Source: Clostridiales bacterium (GTDB taxonomy: Bacteria; Bacillota; Clostridia; Christensenellales; Borkfalkiaceae). From it: a stretch of 37,445 nt of DNA. The stretch spans positions 1 to 37,445 of the forward strand of contig SVHZ01000018.1 of assembly GCA_015055525.1 (NCBI GenBank), written 5' to 3'. The position numbers were made by a program, and so were the translations under genes. Below, piece after piece: positions 1 to 9,679 of the stretch. Every line of letters begins with the position of its first letter. The stretch's first letter is position 1. Below the pieces are notes generated by a model. The model saw nothing but the letters and a program-made list of their open reading frames with translations. It searched no databases and was not told where the DNA came from.

Positions 1-304
1 ATATAGGTCTATCGGATATAGAGTATAATGAAACGGGATACTCTTCCGAGTCTTCAGTTATTACCTTACCTCCCTTTTTAGAATATTCTTTGATAAGGTT
101 ATCAAAACGCTTACTGTTAAACGCGGATAAATATTCCCTATCATCAAAACCCTTAATCTCTTCTTTGAAAATTGCGCAAGTTGTGGTTGCAAATTGCTTA
201 AAAGAACAGTTAGGATCTATCTCGTTTATAGCCAAGCGCTTATATTTATAATCTATATTAAACGAACCGTCAAGTATGACGAGAGCGCTTTGATATTCCG
301 TCAT
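1..304 (-). CDS. dprA: DprA/Smf-like DNA processing protein, N-terminal part (truncated by window edge)
   Basis: Minus-strand frame from ATG at 304 reads MTEYQSALVILDGSFNIDYKYKRLAINEIDPN...KRFDNLIKEYSKKGGKVITEDSEEYPVSLYSISDRPIY; 'YPxxLxxIxDxPxxLY' is DprA-like; start overlaps the comM stop (ATGA) and comM-dprA adjacency is common. Confidence 0.72.
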   Translation of the reverse strand, partial: MTEYQSALVILDGSFNIDYKYKRLAINEIDPNCSFKQFATTTCAIFKEEIKGFDDREYLSAFNSKRFDNLIKEYSKKGGKVITEDSEEYPVSLYSISDRPI

Positions 305-1824
305 AAGTTAAAATTACTCCTATATCCTACCGCTTCGAGTACGTGCGACGGCATAATATTTTCAGAAAGTTCAAGGTCTGCAATAGTTCTTGCAACCTTT
401 ATAATTCTACTTCTCGCTCTTGCTGAAAGGTTAAGAGATATGAACGCAGTCTTAATAATTTCTTCACACTCTTTTGAAAGTTTACAATACTTTTTAATAT
501 GTTTTTCTCCCATTTCAGCGTTGACGTTTATATCATCGCTGATAAACCTTTCGCGTTGAATAAGCCTTGCAACGTTAACGCGCCTTTTAATTTGAGCGCT
601 AGTTTCTTCCTTAACGTCACTTACCAAATCGCTATACTCTACGCTTTCAACCGAAATATGAAGGTCTATTCTATCCATTAACGGACCAGATATTTTAGAA
701 CGATATTTTTGAATTTGAGAAAGCGTACACTTGCACTCGCCCGTTTTACTGCCGTAATTGCCACAAGGACACGGATTCATACTTGCCACCATCATGAAAC
801 TTGCAGGATATTCTACCGACGCCTTAACTCTTGCAACGGTAACAACCCTATCTTCAAGCGGTTGACGCAAACTTTCTAAAACCGAGCGTGGATATTCGGG
901 AATTTCATCAAGATACAAAACCCCGTTATGCGCTAAACTTATAATACCCGGCGTAACGTTTTGACCACCGCCGATAATAGATACGGTGGACGCCGTGTGG
1001 TGCGGAGTCATAAACGGTCTTGTTGTAACGATACCGTCTTCACTTTTCAAAATTCCGGCAACGCTGTGAATTTTAGTAGTTTCAAGCGCCTCGGAAAAAC
1101 TCATATCCGGCATAATCGTTGGAATACACTTTGCAAGCATAGTTTTACCCGCGCCCGGAGGACCTACGAATAAAATATTATGACCGCCCGCAACCGCAAC
1201 TTCTATCGCCCTTTTAGCAAAGGCTTGACCTTTAACTAAACTCATATCAACGCTAGAACTAAATTTATTGTCGTTAGCCACGTACTCAACGTTATCTAAT
1301 TTTGAAAATTTAACTTGACCGCTTAAAAACTGTTTAGCCTCGGTTAAGGAAGATAAAGCGTAAACCTCAACGTCACCTATAAAACTTGCCTCGGTTGCAT
1401 TTTCTTTGGGAATAATAAATTTATTATATCCGTTTTCCTTAGCCGATATAAGCATTGGAAGAATACCTTGCACTCCCCTTAAACTACCGTCAAGCGAAAG
1501 TTCGCCAATCATAACGAAATCGCTTATATCACCCAATATCTCTTGAGAAGATGCTTTGATAATACCAACGGCAATAGGAAGGTCTAAATAAGCGCCTTGC
1601 TTTTTAACGTCTGCCGGGGCAAGATTTACCGTAATTTTTACGGTTGGAAATTTGCTACCGCTATTTTTAATTGCCGAACGAACTCTCTCTTTTGATTCCT
1701 TAACGGCGGTATCGGGAAGCCCGACTATATCAAAAGAAGGCATACCGTTAGAAACGTCAAGTTCAACGTCAACTGGAAAACCTTGCAATCCACTCAAAGC
1801 GTAACTTTTAATTTTAGCGAGCAT
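301..1824 (-). CDS. comM: YifB/ComM-family Mg-chelatase-like AAA+ ATPase
   Basis: 507 aa; 'GLPDTAVKESKERVRSAIKNSG', Walker A 'FVGPPGAGKTMLAK', 'NGVLYLDEIPEYPRSVLESLRQPLED', 'MNPCPCGNYG'. Confidence 0.95.
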   Translation of the reverse strand: MLAKIKSYALSGLQGFPVDVELDVSNGMPSFDIVGLPDTAVKESKERVRSAIKNSGSKFPTVKITVNLAPADVKKQGAYLDLPIAVGIIKASSQEILGDISDFVMIGELSLDGSLRGVQGILPMLISAKENGYNKFIIPKENATEASFIGDVEVYALSSLTEAKQFLSGQVKFSKLDNVEYVANDNKFSSSVDMSLVKGQAFAKRAIEVAVAGGHNILFVGPPGAGKTMLAKCIPTIMPDMSFSEALETTKIHSVAGILKSEDGIVTTRPFMTPHHTASTVSIIGGGQNVTPGIISLAHNGVLYLDEIPEYPRSVLESLRQPLEDRVVTVARVKASVEYPASFMMVASMNPCPCGNYGSKTGECKCTLSQIQKYRSKISGPLMDRIDLHISVESVEYSDLVSDVKEETSAQIKRRVNVARLIQRERFISDDINVNAEMGEKHIKKYCKLSKECEEIIKTAFISLNLSARARSRIIKVARTIADLELSENIMPSHVLEAVGYRSNFNL

Positions 1825-1984
1825 AACCCCCTCCCATAAAAAATAGCAGTTTGGTATTTATTGTATACTAAACCTTTCAATTTGTAAACTGTTTTTTGAA
1901 AATTTTGCTATCTATATATTATATATAAGGATAAGCGCAAAAAGGAACTATCTCACTAAATATATTTATATAATATATTTATAA

Positions 1985-2013
1985 TTGCATTTTATTAATT
2001 TTAATGTTAAAAT
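1985..2013 (+). promoter_or_regulatory. Putative sigma-A promoter for ung (TTGCAT - 17 nt - TAAAAT)
   Basis: Hexamers read directly; the -10 ends 7 nt before the ung ATG. Confidence 0.45.
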
Positions 2014-2019
2014 AATTTT

Positions 2020-2688
2020 ATGAAAACTTTTTTTAACGAGTGGGACAATCTTCTTGCTCCCCTATTTGCAAACGAAAAATACATAAATATAAGAAACTTT
2101 CTTAAAAAAGAATATAGCGAACAAACTATATATCCCGATATGCACGATATATTTAATTGTTTTGCCCTTACCGATTATTCAAGCGTTAAAGCAGTTATTT
2201 TAGGTCAAGACCCGTATCACGGTTACGGTCAAGCGCACGGGCTTTGTTTTTCGGTTAAAAAAGGCGTAAAATTACCGCCGTCGCTCAACAATATATTCAC
2301 AGAGTTAAAAAGCGATATAGGGGCAAACGTAGGCGCTGACGGTGATCTTACCAAGTGGGCTGAGCGTGGCGTTTTATTACTCAACACCGTTTTAACGGTA
2401 AGAGAGGGAAACCCTAACTCGCACAAGGATTGCGGTTGGCAATGGTTTACCGACGAAGTCATTAAACTGCTTAACGAACGCGAAAAACCTATAGTCTTTA
2501 TTTTATGGGGCGCAAACGCTCGTTCTAAAAAGAAGTTTATCGACACGAGCCGTCATTTTATCGTTGAAAGCGCGCACCCGTCTCCCCTATCTTCATGGCA
2601 AGGTTTTTTCGGCTCAAAACCATTTTCTAAAACCAACGAACTTCTCATAAGCGCAGGCATTAATCCCATAGATTGGAATTTAATTTAA
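2020..2688 (+). CDS. ung: Uracil-DNA glycosylase, family 1
   Basis: 222 aa; 'VILGQDPYHGYGQAHGLCFSV' and 'HPSPLSSWQGFFGSKPFSKTN' motifs. Confidence 0.97.
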   Translation: MKTFFNEWDNLLAPLFANEKYINIRNFLKKEYSEQTIYPDMHDIFNCFALTDYSSVKAVILGQDPYHGYGQAHGLCFSVKKGVKLPPSLNNIFTELKSDIGANVGADGDLTKWAERGVLLLNTVLTVREGNPNSHKDCGWQWFTDEVIKLLNEREKPIVFILWGANARSKKKFIDTSRHFIVESAHPSPLSSWQGFFGSKPFSKTNELLISAGINPIDWNLI

Positions 2689-2695
2689 GAACATT

Positions 2696-2724
2696 AAAAA
2701 AGCAACCGAAACGGTTGCTTTTTT
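2696..2724. terminator. Bidirectional intrinsic terminator (ung / AAC(3)-like gene)
   Basis: AAAAAAGCAACCG-AAA-CGGTTGCTTTTTT hairpin. Confidence 0.85.
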
Positions 2725-2725
2725 A

Positions 2726-3526
2726 TTATTTAATTAACTTTTTATAGGTGTCAACCCATACTGCGCCTAAATCGTTAAGCCAGTTGAAAGGATTTTCAAA
2801 AAGTTCTTTTTGCATAATGGGAACGTATTCTTCAGTTTTATACATAGTAAGAGTTGCCTCACCACACTTTCCGTAATGAACATATCCCTTCTCCGTTAAA
2901 AACTCTTGAACTTTGATTGCCGAGTGGCCAAACCAAACGGGACCGCCACTATTAAAACGTTGAATTTCAGCAAGAGCCTTTTCCCTAACGTCTTCAGGTA
3001 ACGCGTCTAATATATCGTTAGCGTTCTTTTGTTCAGTATAATGCTTAAACGTATTGTAAAGCATACTTACACCTATAAACACTACTTTTGCTTTGAGTTC
3101 ATACATTCTTTCCCACGGAGAACTATGACCAAACGCATAATCACCAAAAGAACCGTATCTCGGCTTTCCTTGAGAGTGAGCCTCGGTTAAATACTTTGCG
3201 TGCTTACCAATAGCCGCTACCGAGTGCGTTTCTTGATTACTGCGTAAAGTTCCTTCCATCTTTCTAAAAGTTTCAGTTATTAAGCCTACGTCGGAAGGAG
3301 TGGTGTTTACGTCCCAATCTTTATAGGCGTCTTGAAAGTTTCTCTGGCGGAGCGTTGGAAAAACCAAAGTTCCGTCTTTAACAACTTCCATTAACGCATC
3401 GATTACCGTTTGAGCGCCACCGTCAACCGTGCCTAAACTCTTAAGTGAAGAGTGAACGAGTAAAGTATCAGTAGTTTCTATTCCTAATTCCTTAAAAGAT
3501 TTGATTATATCTTGCTTTGTAACCAT
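2726..3526 (-). CDS. AAC(3)-family (aminoglycoside 3-N-acetyltransferase-like) protein
   Basis: 266 aa; 'LLVHSSLKSLGTVDGGAQTVIDALMEVV', 'ETHSVAAIGKHAKYLTEAH', 'SPWERMYELKAKVVFIGV' typical of the Antibiotic_NAT family. Confidence 0.88.
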   Translation of the reverse strand: MVTKQDIIKSFKELGIETTDTLLVHSSLKSLGTVDGGAQTVIDALMEVVKDGTLVFPTLRQRNFQDAYKDWDVNTTPSDVGLITETFRKMEGTLRSNQETHSVAAIGKHAKYLTEAHSQGKPRYGSFGDYAFGHSSPWERMYELKAKVVFIGVSMLYNTFKHYTEQKNANDILDALPEDVREKALAEIQRFNSGGPVWFGHSAIKVQEFLTEKGYVHYGKCGEATLTMYKTEEYVPIMQKELFENPFNWLNDLGAVWVDTYKKLIK

Positions 3527-4578
3527 TATAAAACCCCCATTTCAACAAACATTTCTGAAAAACCAAGCCCTACTATACCTACTATCGTTGCAATAATTGC
3601 TATATAGTGAAGGAAAGAAAGTTTTTCTTTAAGGAAAATTCTACTCCACACTACCGAAAGTACGCAGTAAGCAGATATCATAGGAATACCGGCAATAAAC
3701 GTTGACGCCATTACCGCCATATAGAAAATTTGACCTACCGTTTCGCACGCACCACCAAGCACTAAATACTTGCTGAACGGAACGTTCTTTGTAACGGCGT
3801 TGCCGTTTTCGTCTTGTTCAGTTATCTTCATTGAGAACATATTGTCTTTTTTAACGAGTTTAACCCAAGCAAATGCGAAGATTGCAAAACAAACGGATAC
3901 GAGTTCAAACGCCGTGTTTGCAGCGTAATCACTTTCAAAAATTGCAAATTCATAGAGAATTTCATCGCCAACGGTTGCAATAGCATCTAAGAACAAGTAG
4001 ATAATGGGAATTAAAATTGCAATAAAACTCTTAGTGTATTTGAACTTATCGCCTTGAGTTCTTATCATTTTAACTTCATCGCTTTCACGATATTCAACAA
4101 CGCCAAGCCAAATTATACCAAACGTTATAAGAGCAACTGCTATAATATCAACGAAATTTAACGAAGTGGGTTCAGAGAATACGCCAAACAAGCCGAGAAG
4201 AACTATAAGCACGAGCGCAAGTGAACCTGATGCGTTACATATCGGGCTTGAAATTGAAAGTTCTATGTATCTAAGACCAACGTAACCAATTACCATAGCA
4301 AGTAAATAAACGAACGCTACGGGTAAATATTTAAGAAAGTCCATAGCAACGAAGTCAGTATAAATTAAACTCTTAACAAAATCTGGAGCGTCAACTAAAA
4401 CGTCACCAAATAAAAGGGTGCATACGATTGAAATAAGAGCGTGTGCGCCCATAATTGCACCTACCCAAAAGATTACTCTCCAATGACTAAATTTATCTTT
4501 TTGTTCAGTACCCATTTTTGAAAATAAATCAGATCCGCTCCACGAAACGAGAGCGATTAAAGCATATAAAAATTCCAT
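3526..4578 (-). CDS. EamA/DMT-superfamily transporter
   Basis: 350 aa with many hydrophobic segments; terminal 'ISAYCVLSVVWSRIFLKEKLSFLHYIAIIATIVGIVGLG' is EamA-like; 1-nt overlap with the next gene. Confidence 0.75.
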   Translation of the reverse strand: MEFLYALIALVSWSGSDLFSKMGTEQKDKFSHWRVIFWVGAIMGAHALISIVCTLLFGDVLVDAPDFVKSLIYTDFVAMDFLKYLPVAFVYLLAMVIGYVGLRYIELSISSPICNASGSLALVLIVLLGLFGVFSEPTSLNFVDIIAVALITFGIIWLGVVEYRESDEVKMIRTQGDKFKYTKSFIAILIPIIYLFLDAIATVGDEILYEFAIFESDYAANTAFELVSVCFAIFAFAWVKLVKKDNMFSMKITEQDENGNAVTKNVPFSKYLVLGGACETVGQIFYMAVMASTFIAGIPMISAYCVLSVVWSRIFLKEKLSFLHYIAIIATIVGIVGLGFSEMFVEMGVL

Positions 4579-4596
4579 AATTTTCTCCTTAATAAA

Positions 4597-5871
4597 CTAC
4601 AATTTAACGATATTATCGTTAATAAGTTCTTGAAGTGACCTTAAAATACCGATTTTTGCGTGTTCGTAAGTTAAACCGCCTTGGAAATATACGGCGTAAG
4701 GTTCTCTAATAGGACCATCTGCCGAAAGTTCAATAGACGAGCCTTGAACGAACGCTCCCGCCGCCATTATTACCTTGCTGTCATATCCCGGCATGTCCGA
4801 CGGAATAGGCGTTACGTAACTATCAACGGGTGCAGAATATTGAATTCCTCTACAAAAAGCGCACATTGCCTCTTCACTTCTAAGTTTAATTGCTTGAATT
4901 ATGTCGTGCCTGTCTTCAGTTGAGTTGGGAACGACTTCAAACCCTAATTTTTCATAAACGTTTGCGGCAAAAATACTGCCCTTCAACGCGTTTGCGCTAA
5001 CAGTTGGCGCTAAGAATAAGCCTTGATATATTCTTGGCAACACGCCGAGAGTTGCGCCTACTTCGTGGCCAAGACCTGGAGCAGTTAAACGATAACCGCA
5101 TCTGTCGATAAGGTCTTTTCTACCTACTATATAACCACCGATAGGCGCTAAACCGCCACCTGGGTTTTTGATAAGCGAACCAACCGTCATATCCGCCCCA
5201 ACTTCGCTAGGCTCGATAATTTCGGTAAATTCACCGTAGCAGTTATCTACCATAACTATAACGTCGGACTTAATATTTTTAACGAACGATATAAGTTCGC
5301 CGATTTGCTTAACTGAGAAGGTCGGTCTTGTTTGATAGCCTTTTGAACGTTGAATTGCTATAAGTTTTGTTTTTTCATTGATTGCTTTTTCAATGTTAGG
5401 ATAATCAAACCCACCGTCCAATAAATCGACTTGACGATAAGTTACGCCGTATTCTTTAAGCGAACAAGGGCTCTGTCTTATTCCGATAACTTCTTCAAGC
5501 GTATCGTAAGGCTTGCCTGCAGGCGCTAAAAGTTCATCGCCGGGAAGTAAATTCGCAGCGAGAGCGATAGTCAAAGCGTGCGTTCCACAAGTGATTTGAG
5601 GGCGAACGAGCGCAGATTCCGTACCGAAAACGTCAGCGTAAACTCTTTCTAACTTATCTCTACCTATATCGTCGTAACCGTAACCAGTAGACGATTGCAA
5701 ACACGCTACGTCTATTCTATTTTTTTGAAATGCGTATAAAACCTTTGCTTGATTGTATTCCGCTATTTGAGAAATGCTTTCAAATCTCTCTTTGAGAGAT
5801 TTTTCGATTTTATTACCATAGTCAACGATTGCCTCGCTTATTCCAAGATTTCTGTACATGTTGTAGTCCAT
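4597..5871 (-). CDS. Methionine gamma-lyase-like PLP enzyme ('aluminium resistance' family)
   Basis: 424 aa; 'RPQITCGTHALTIALAANLLPGDELL', 'VMVDNCYGEF', PLP-lysine context 'GSLIKNPGGGLAPIGGYIVG'. Confidence 0.88.
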   Translation of the reverse strand: MDYNMYRNLGISEAIVDYGNKIEKSLKERFESISQIAEYNQAKVLYAFQKNRIDVACLQSSTGYGYDDIGRDKLERVYADVFGTESALVRPQITCGTHALTIALAANLLPGDELLAPAGKPYDTLEEVIGIRQSPCSLKEYGVTYRQVDLLDGGFDYPNIEKAINEKTKLIAIQRSKGYQTRPTFSVKQIGELISFVKNIKSDVIVMVDNCYGEFTEIIEPSEVGADMTVGSLIKNPGGGLAPIGGYIVGRKDLIDRCGYRLTAPGLGHEVGATLGVLPRIYQGLFLAPTVSANALKGSIFAANVYEKLGFEVVPNSTEDRHDIIQAIKLRSEEAMCAFCRGIQYSAPVDSYVTPIPSDMPGYDSKVIMAAGAFVQGSSIELSADGPIREPYAVYFQGGLTYEHAKIGILRSLQELINDNIVKL

Positions 5872-5878
5872 AATAATT

Positions 5879-6478
5879 TCACCCGTTAACTATAACGAGA
5901 GCCTCCCCTTTGTCAATTTTAATACTGAATTTATCACTAACTAAGACGTTTGATAAGGTAAGAGTTGCTCCTATCCCCGTTTCCAATCTATCAAGCGGAT
6001 ATTTTAACCCTCTTGAACTATTGAAAACAATTTTTTCAGTTGTTGGAACAATTGATATAAAGCAATTAACTTTACCCGCAAATTCCGTATTTTTATCTTC
6101 ACTAACGTAATAAATCGTTTGACTGTTATCTATAATTTTTGCGCTAATGCCGTTGTTTTTGCAAAATTTTAATAAGTTTATATTGAAGAGCTGATGATCG
6201 AGCCTACCGCCTAAACAAAAATAATAATCTATCTCGGTAGCGCCGAGCGAAATTGCTTTTTTAGTTGCAAGTTCTGTATCGGAACAATCTTTTTCACAAG
6301 GGAAAACTTCCGCGTCTTGCGGAATAAAACCAAGGCTATCGAAATCACCGACGATATAGTCTGGATTTATGCCAAGATTTTTTGCGTATAAATACCCTTT
6401 GTCTGCGCAAATGAGTTTATCGTAAGGTAAAATTTTTACCGCCGTAAACTCCCCGCCTGAAAAAATTGCTATTTTCAT
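5879..6478 (-). CDS. thiN: Thiamine diphosphokinase
   Basis: 199 aa; 'ICADKGYLYAKNLGINPDYIVGDFDSLG', 'DCSDTELATKKAISLGA', 'LGGRLDHQLFNINLL'. Confidence 0.92.
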   Translation of the reverse strand: MKIAIFSGGEFTAVKILPYDKLICADKGYLYAKNLGINPDYIVGDFDSLGFIPQDAEVFPCEKDCSDTELATKKAISLGATEIDYYFCLGGRLDHQLFNINLLKFCKNNGISAKIIDNSQTIYYVSEDKNTEFAGKVNCFISIVPTTEKIVFNSSRGLKYPLDRLETGIGATLTLSNVLVSDKFSIKIDKGEALVIVNG

Positions 6479-7518
6479 AAATCGTTACTTCCAAGATAAG
6501 TTCTTCTAAGTTGACCGCAAGCGCCTTCTATATCCGCACCGAACAACCTTCTAACCGTTGCAGAAAGCCCCGCCTTTTCAAGTTTACCTGCAAAACGATA
6601 GGCTGACTTATCGTCGGTTGCCTTTAATCCGTTTTCCTTAACCTCGTTAAGTCTTATAATATTTATATGGCAAGGACGGTGTTTTAACAGTTTTATAAGT
6701 TCTTCTGCGCACTCATCAGTGTCGTTAACCCCTTTGACTAAGGAATATTCGAAAATAAAACGCCTACCCGTTTTTTCAAAATAATTATCGCAAGCAGATA
6801 ATATCTCGCTTATCTTGTACGCTTTAGAAATAGGCATAAGTTCCGCCCTTTTATCGTCAAAAGGATTGTGGAGCGAAACGGTTAAATTAAGCGGTAAACC
6901 TTCGGTTGCAAATTTAATCATTTCGGGAACTAAACCGCACGTTGACAAACTTATATTTCTCATACTAAAATTAAGCCCGTCTTTGTGTGATAAAAGCCTT
7001 AAAAATTCAACTACGTTATCATAATTGTCAAAAGGCTCGCCACTACCCATTAATACTATATTTGTAACCGAACGCTTATCGAGCGTTCCACCCGTGTATC
7101 TATTTACTGCGGCAACCGTTGCAAGCATCTCGCCAGCGGTAAGGTTACGAACTAATCCGCCTATACCAGACGCACAAAACTTGCAACCCATTCTACAACC
7201 AACTTGAGTTGATAAGCATTGAGTATTGCCGTAGTTATTTTTCATAAAAACACCTTCTATAACGTTGCCGTCATAAAGGGCAAAAAGATATTTTTCAGTT
7301 CCGTCTTTAGAAACTAATTTTTTAATAATTCTAACCGGTTCATCTACGTATTCCGACATTAACTTTTCTCTAAAATTTGCGGATAATTCAGTAATTTCAG
7401 AGATTTTTCTACCACTTTGAAGAGCGCGGAAAATTTGCCCCGCTCTAAAAGACTTCTCATTATAAGAAGTCATTAATTCTTTTAAGTTTTCAAGTGATAA
7501 ATCCTGTAATATCTTCAT
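6475..7518 (-). CDS. rlmN: Dual-specificity 23S rRNA A2503 / tRNA A37 C2-methyltransferase RlmN (radical SAM)
   Basis: 347 aa; 'CLSTQVGCRMGCKFCASG', 'NIVLMGSGEPFDNYDNV', 'SLHNPFDDKRAELMPI'. Confidence 0.97.
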   Translation of the reverse strand: MKILQDLSLENLKELMTSYNEKSFRAGQIFRALQSGRKISEITELSANFREKLMSEYVDEPVRIIKKLVSKDGTEKYLFALYDGNVIEGVFMKNNYGNTQCLSTQVGCRMGCKFCASGIGGLVRNLTAGEMLATVAAVNRYTGGTLDKRSVTNIVLMGSGEPFDNYDNVVEFLRLLSHKDGLNFSMRNISLSTCGLVPEMIKFATEGLPLNLTVSLHNPFDDKRAELMPISKAYKISEILSACDNYFEKTGRRFIFEYSLVKGVNDTDECAEELIKLLKHRPCHINIIRLNEVKENGLKATDDKSAYRFAGKLEKAGLSATVRRLFGADIEGACGQLRRTYLGSNDL

Positions 7519-8765
7519 TATTTCCTCTTAATTTTAGAAAGGTAAAATCCTGCCCCAAGTGATAGATATGGTAAAAATTGCAAACCAAACTTCGTTTTTA
7601 AGTGTGGTAAATTCGAATTGCAATCAACGACTTCAAAACCGCTATTATTTGCTATAAACTTCTCGATAACGCCATCGTTTTCTTCTCTCATTACAGAGCA
7701 AGTTGAATAAACCAACTCCCCTCCTTTTTTTAAGTATCTTGCTGAATTTTCAAGAATTTTAAGTTGAGTTTTTACGATTTCGCTAATCGCGTTATCCGTT
7801 CTATTAAGTTTAATATCTGGGTTATCTTTCATAACGCCGGTGCCTGAACAAGGAACGTCACAAAGTACCCCGTCGAAAGAATTTTCAAACTCTAAATTAA
7901 ATATCGTGCTATCCTTAACCATAGCAGTTATATTTTGCTTATTCATACGGTTTGCATACGATTTTATAAGTTCTACCCTATGCTCGTGAATATCGCACGC
8001 CGTTACGCTTTTATACTTATCACTTAAAAACACCGCTTTTCCGCCGGGAGCAGAACAAGTGTCAAGCAAAGAGTTGCCACCACTAAACACCGAGCATATT
8101 GCAACAGAGCCTATCGATTGAAAGGTATATAAACCGCTATAAAAATCATCGTTTAACGGAAAATGCTTAACTTCAAACGAATTATCAAACGGAGTTTTTG
8201 CAAATTCAACGTTGTTTTCGGCTAAATATTTAGCGCCGTCTATCCCCGTATTAAAACGAATATAGGTTTTATCTTCATCGTAACTTAAAAAATCAAGCGC
8301 AACTTCAAGCCCGTAACTATCAATCAATCTTTTTATTATAAAATCGGGGCAAGAATATCTTATCGATAAAGACAAAACGTCATTACCGCTTGGAAGTTCA
8401 ATTTGAGTTCTCGTAAAATTCCTAAGAACTGCATTTATAAACCCGGAAACACCGCCCTTTCCCATCTTTTTTGCAAGGCTAACTAAATTGTCAGTTACAA
8501 CGTGAGGTGGGGTTTTAAGATAGTTTATTGAATAAAGACCTATTTTTAACAGCGTCTTTATCGCAAGTTTAGGCGATTTTGAACATAGTTTTGACAAAAA
8601 ATATTCAAGCGTAATATCTTTATCTAAAACGCCGTAACAAATTTTGGTAACTCTTGCCTTGTTTAGCGGTTCGACTTGCGTTGATGAAAGCGCCTGCTTT
8701 ATATAAGTTTTATCACTATAAACTTTAGATAAAACGTTGTAACAATCATAATAAGTAACGAGCAT
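7518..8765 (-). CDS. rsmB: 16S rRNA m5C967 methyltransferase RsmB
   Basis: 415 aa; NusB-like N-terminus, 'LLDTCSAPGGKAVFLS', 'GVLCDVPCSGTGVMKDNPDIK', 'LVYSTCSVMREEND'. Confidence 0.96.
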   Translation of the reverse strand: MLVTYYDCYNVLSKVYSDKTYIKQALSSTQVEPLNKARVTKICYGVLDKDITLEYFLSKLCSKSPKLAIKTLLKIGLYSINYLKTPPHVVTDNLVSLAKKMGKGGVSGFINAVLRNFTRTQIELPSGNDVLSLSIRYSCPDFIIKRLIDSYGLEVALDFLSYDEDKTYIRFNTGIDGAKYLAENNVEFAKTPFDNSFEVKHFPLNDDFYSGLYTFQSIGSVAICSVFSGGNSLLDTCSAPGGKAVFLSDKYKSVTACDIHEHRVELIKSYANRMNKQNITAMVKDSTIFNLEFENSFDGVLCDVPCSGTGVMKDNPDIKLNRTDNAISEIVKTQLKILENSARYLKKGGELVYSTCSVMREENDGVIEKFIANNSGFEVVDCNSNLPHLKTKFGLQFLPYLSLGAGFYLSKIKRK

Positions 8766-9679
8766 TAAAATTTATACCCCGCGTTAATTTTATGACCGAG
8801 CAAGAAGTCCTTGCTATTCATACGCTTACTGCCTTCAAGTTGAACTTCGGTAAAACAAATTACCCCGCTACCCGTGTAAACGTTTATACCGCCGTCAAGA
8901 TCTTTAACCGAACCAATCTCACCGCTACCTTCTTTTACCATTGCAGAATAAACTTTTAAGGTTTTCCCTTCAAAGAAGGTAAATGCTATCGGCCACGGAT
9001 TAAGACCACGAATTAAATTGTTTATTTGAGTTGCGGTTTTATTAAAATCAATCAAACCGTCGTTTTTAGAAAGCATTTTAACGTGAGTTGCCAAACTTTC
9101 GTCTTGCTTAATCGGGGTTAATTCCCCACGCTCAATCTTGTCAAGCGCGTCGACTATAGTTTTAGCGCCTAAATCAGAAAGCCTATCAAACAATTCTCCC
9201 GCAGTTTCATTATCTTTAATATCTAACTTTGTTTGCATTAAAATATCGCCCGTATCAACGCCAACGTCAGTTTGCATAACGGTAACGCCAGTTTCTTTAT
9301 CGCCGTTGATAATCGAATACTGTATGGGCGCAGAACCGCGGTATTTTGGAAGTAACGACGCATGCACGTTAATAACGCCGTACTTTGCTATTTCTAATAT
9401 TTCTTTTGATAGTATTTGACCGAAGGCGCAAGTTACCATAATATCGGGATTTAACGCCTTTAAGTCTTCAACTCCTTCATACCTTATTTTTTCATAAGAA
9501 TAAACTGGTAAGCCCAAGTTTTGCGCACACGCCTTAACCGCGCAAGGCGTTATTATTGCCTTGCGACCTACCGGTCTATCAGGTTGCGTTACAACCGCTA
9601 TTACTTGATGTTTTGACGCGTTTATCGCTTCAAGTGGTTTTACCGAAAAATCGGGAGTTCCTAAAAATACTACTTTCAT
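8765..9679 (-). CDS. fmt: Methionyl-tRNA formyltransferase
   Basis: 304 aa; 'MKVVFLGTPDFSVKPLEAI', 'GVINVHASLLPKYRGSAPIQYSIINGDKETGVTVMQ'. Confidence 0.97.
   Translation of the reverse strand: MKVVFLGTPDFSVKPLEAINASKHQVIAVVTQPDRPVGRKAIITPCAVKACAQNLGLPVYSYEKIRYEGVEDLKALNPDIMVTCAFGQILSKEILEIAKYGVINVHASLLPKYRGSAPIQYSIINGDKETGVTVMQTDVGVDTGDILMQTKLDIKDNETAGELFDRLSDLGAKTIVDALDKIERGELTPIKQDESLATHVKMLSKNDGLIDFNKTATQINNLIRGLNPWPIAFTFFEGKTLKVYSAMVKEGSGEIGSVKDLDGGINVYTGSGVICFTEVQLEGSKRMNSKDFLLGHKINAGYKF

Noticed and set aside
194-559. Plus-strand ORF overlapping dprA/comM
   Set aside because: Antisense to well-supported comM/dprA frames, no RBS or family features.
2229-2546. Minus-strand ORF inside ung; similar antisense ORFs elsewhere (e.g. 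9138-9419, 20468-20797, 29820-30017)
   Set aside because: Shadow ORFs on the opposite strand of clear coding genes, low-complexity translations.
2726-3526. Calling the AAC(3)-like gene an acquired antibiotic resistance determinant
   Set aside because: No mobile-element signatures; tightly coupled to a core operon, and chromosomal family members often have other substrates.
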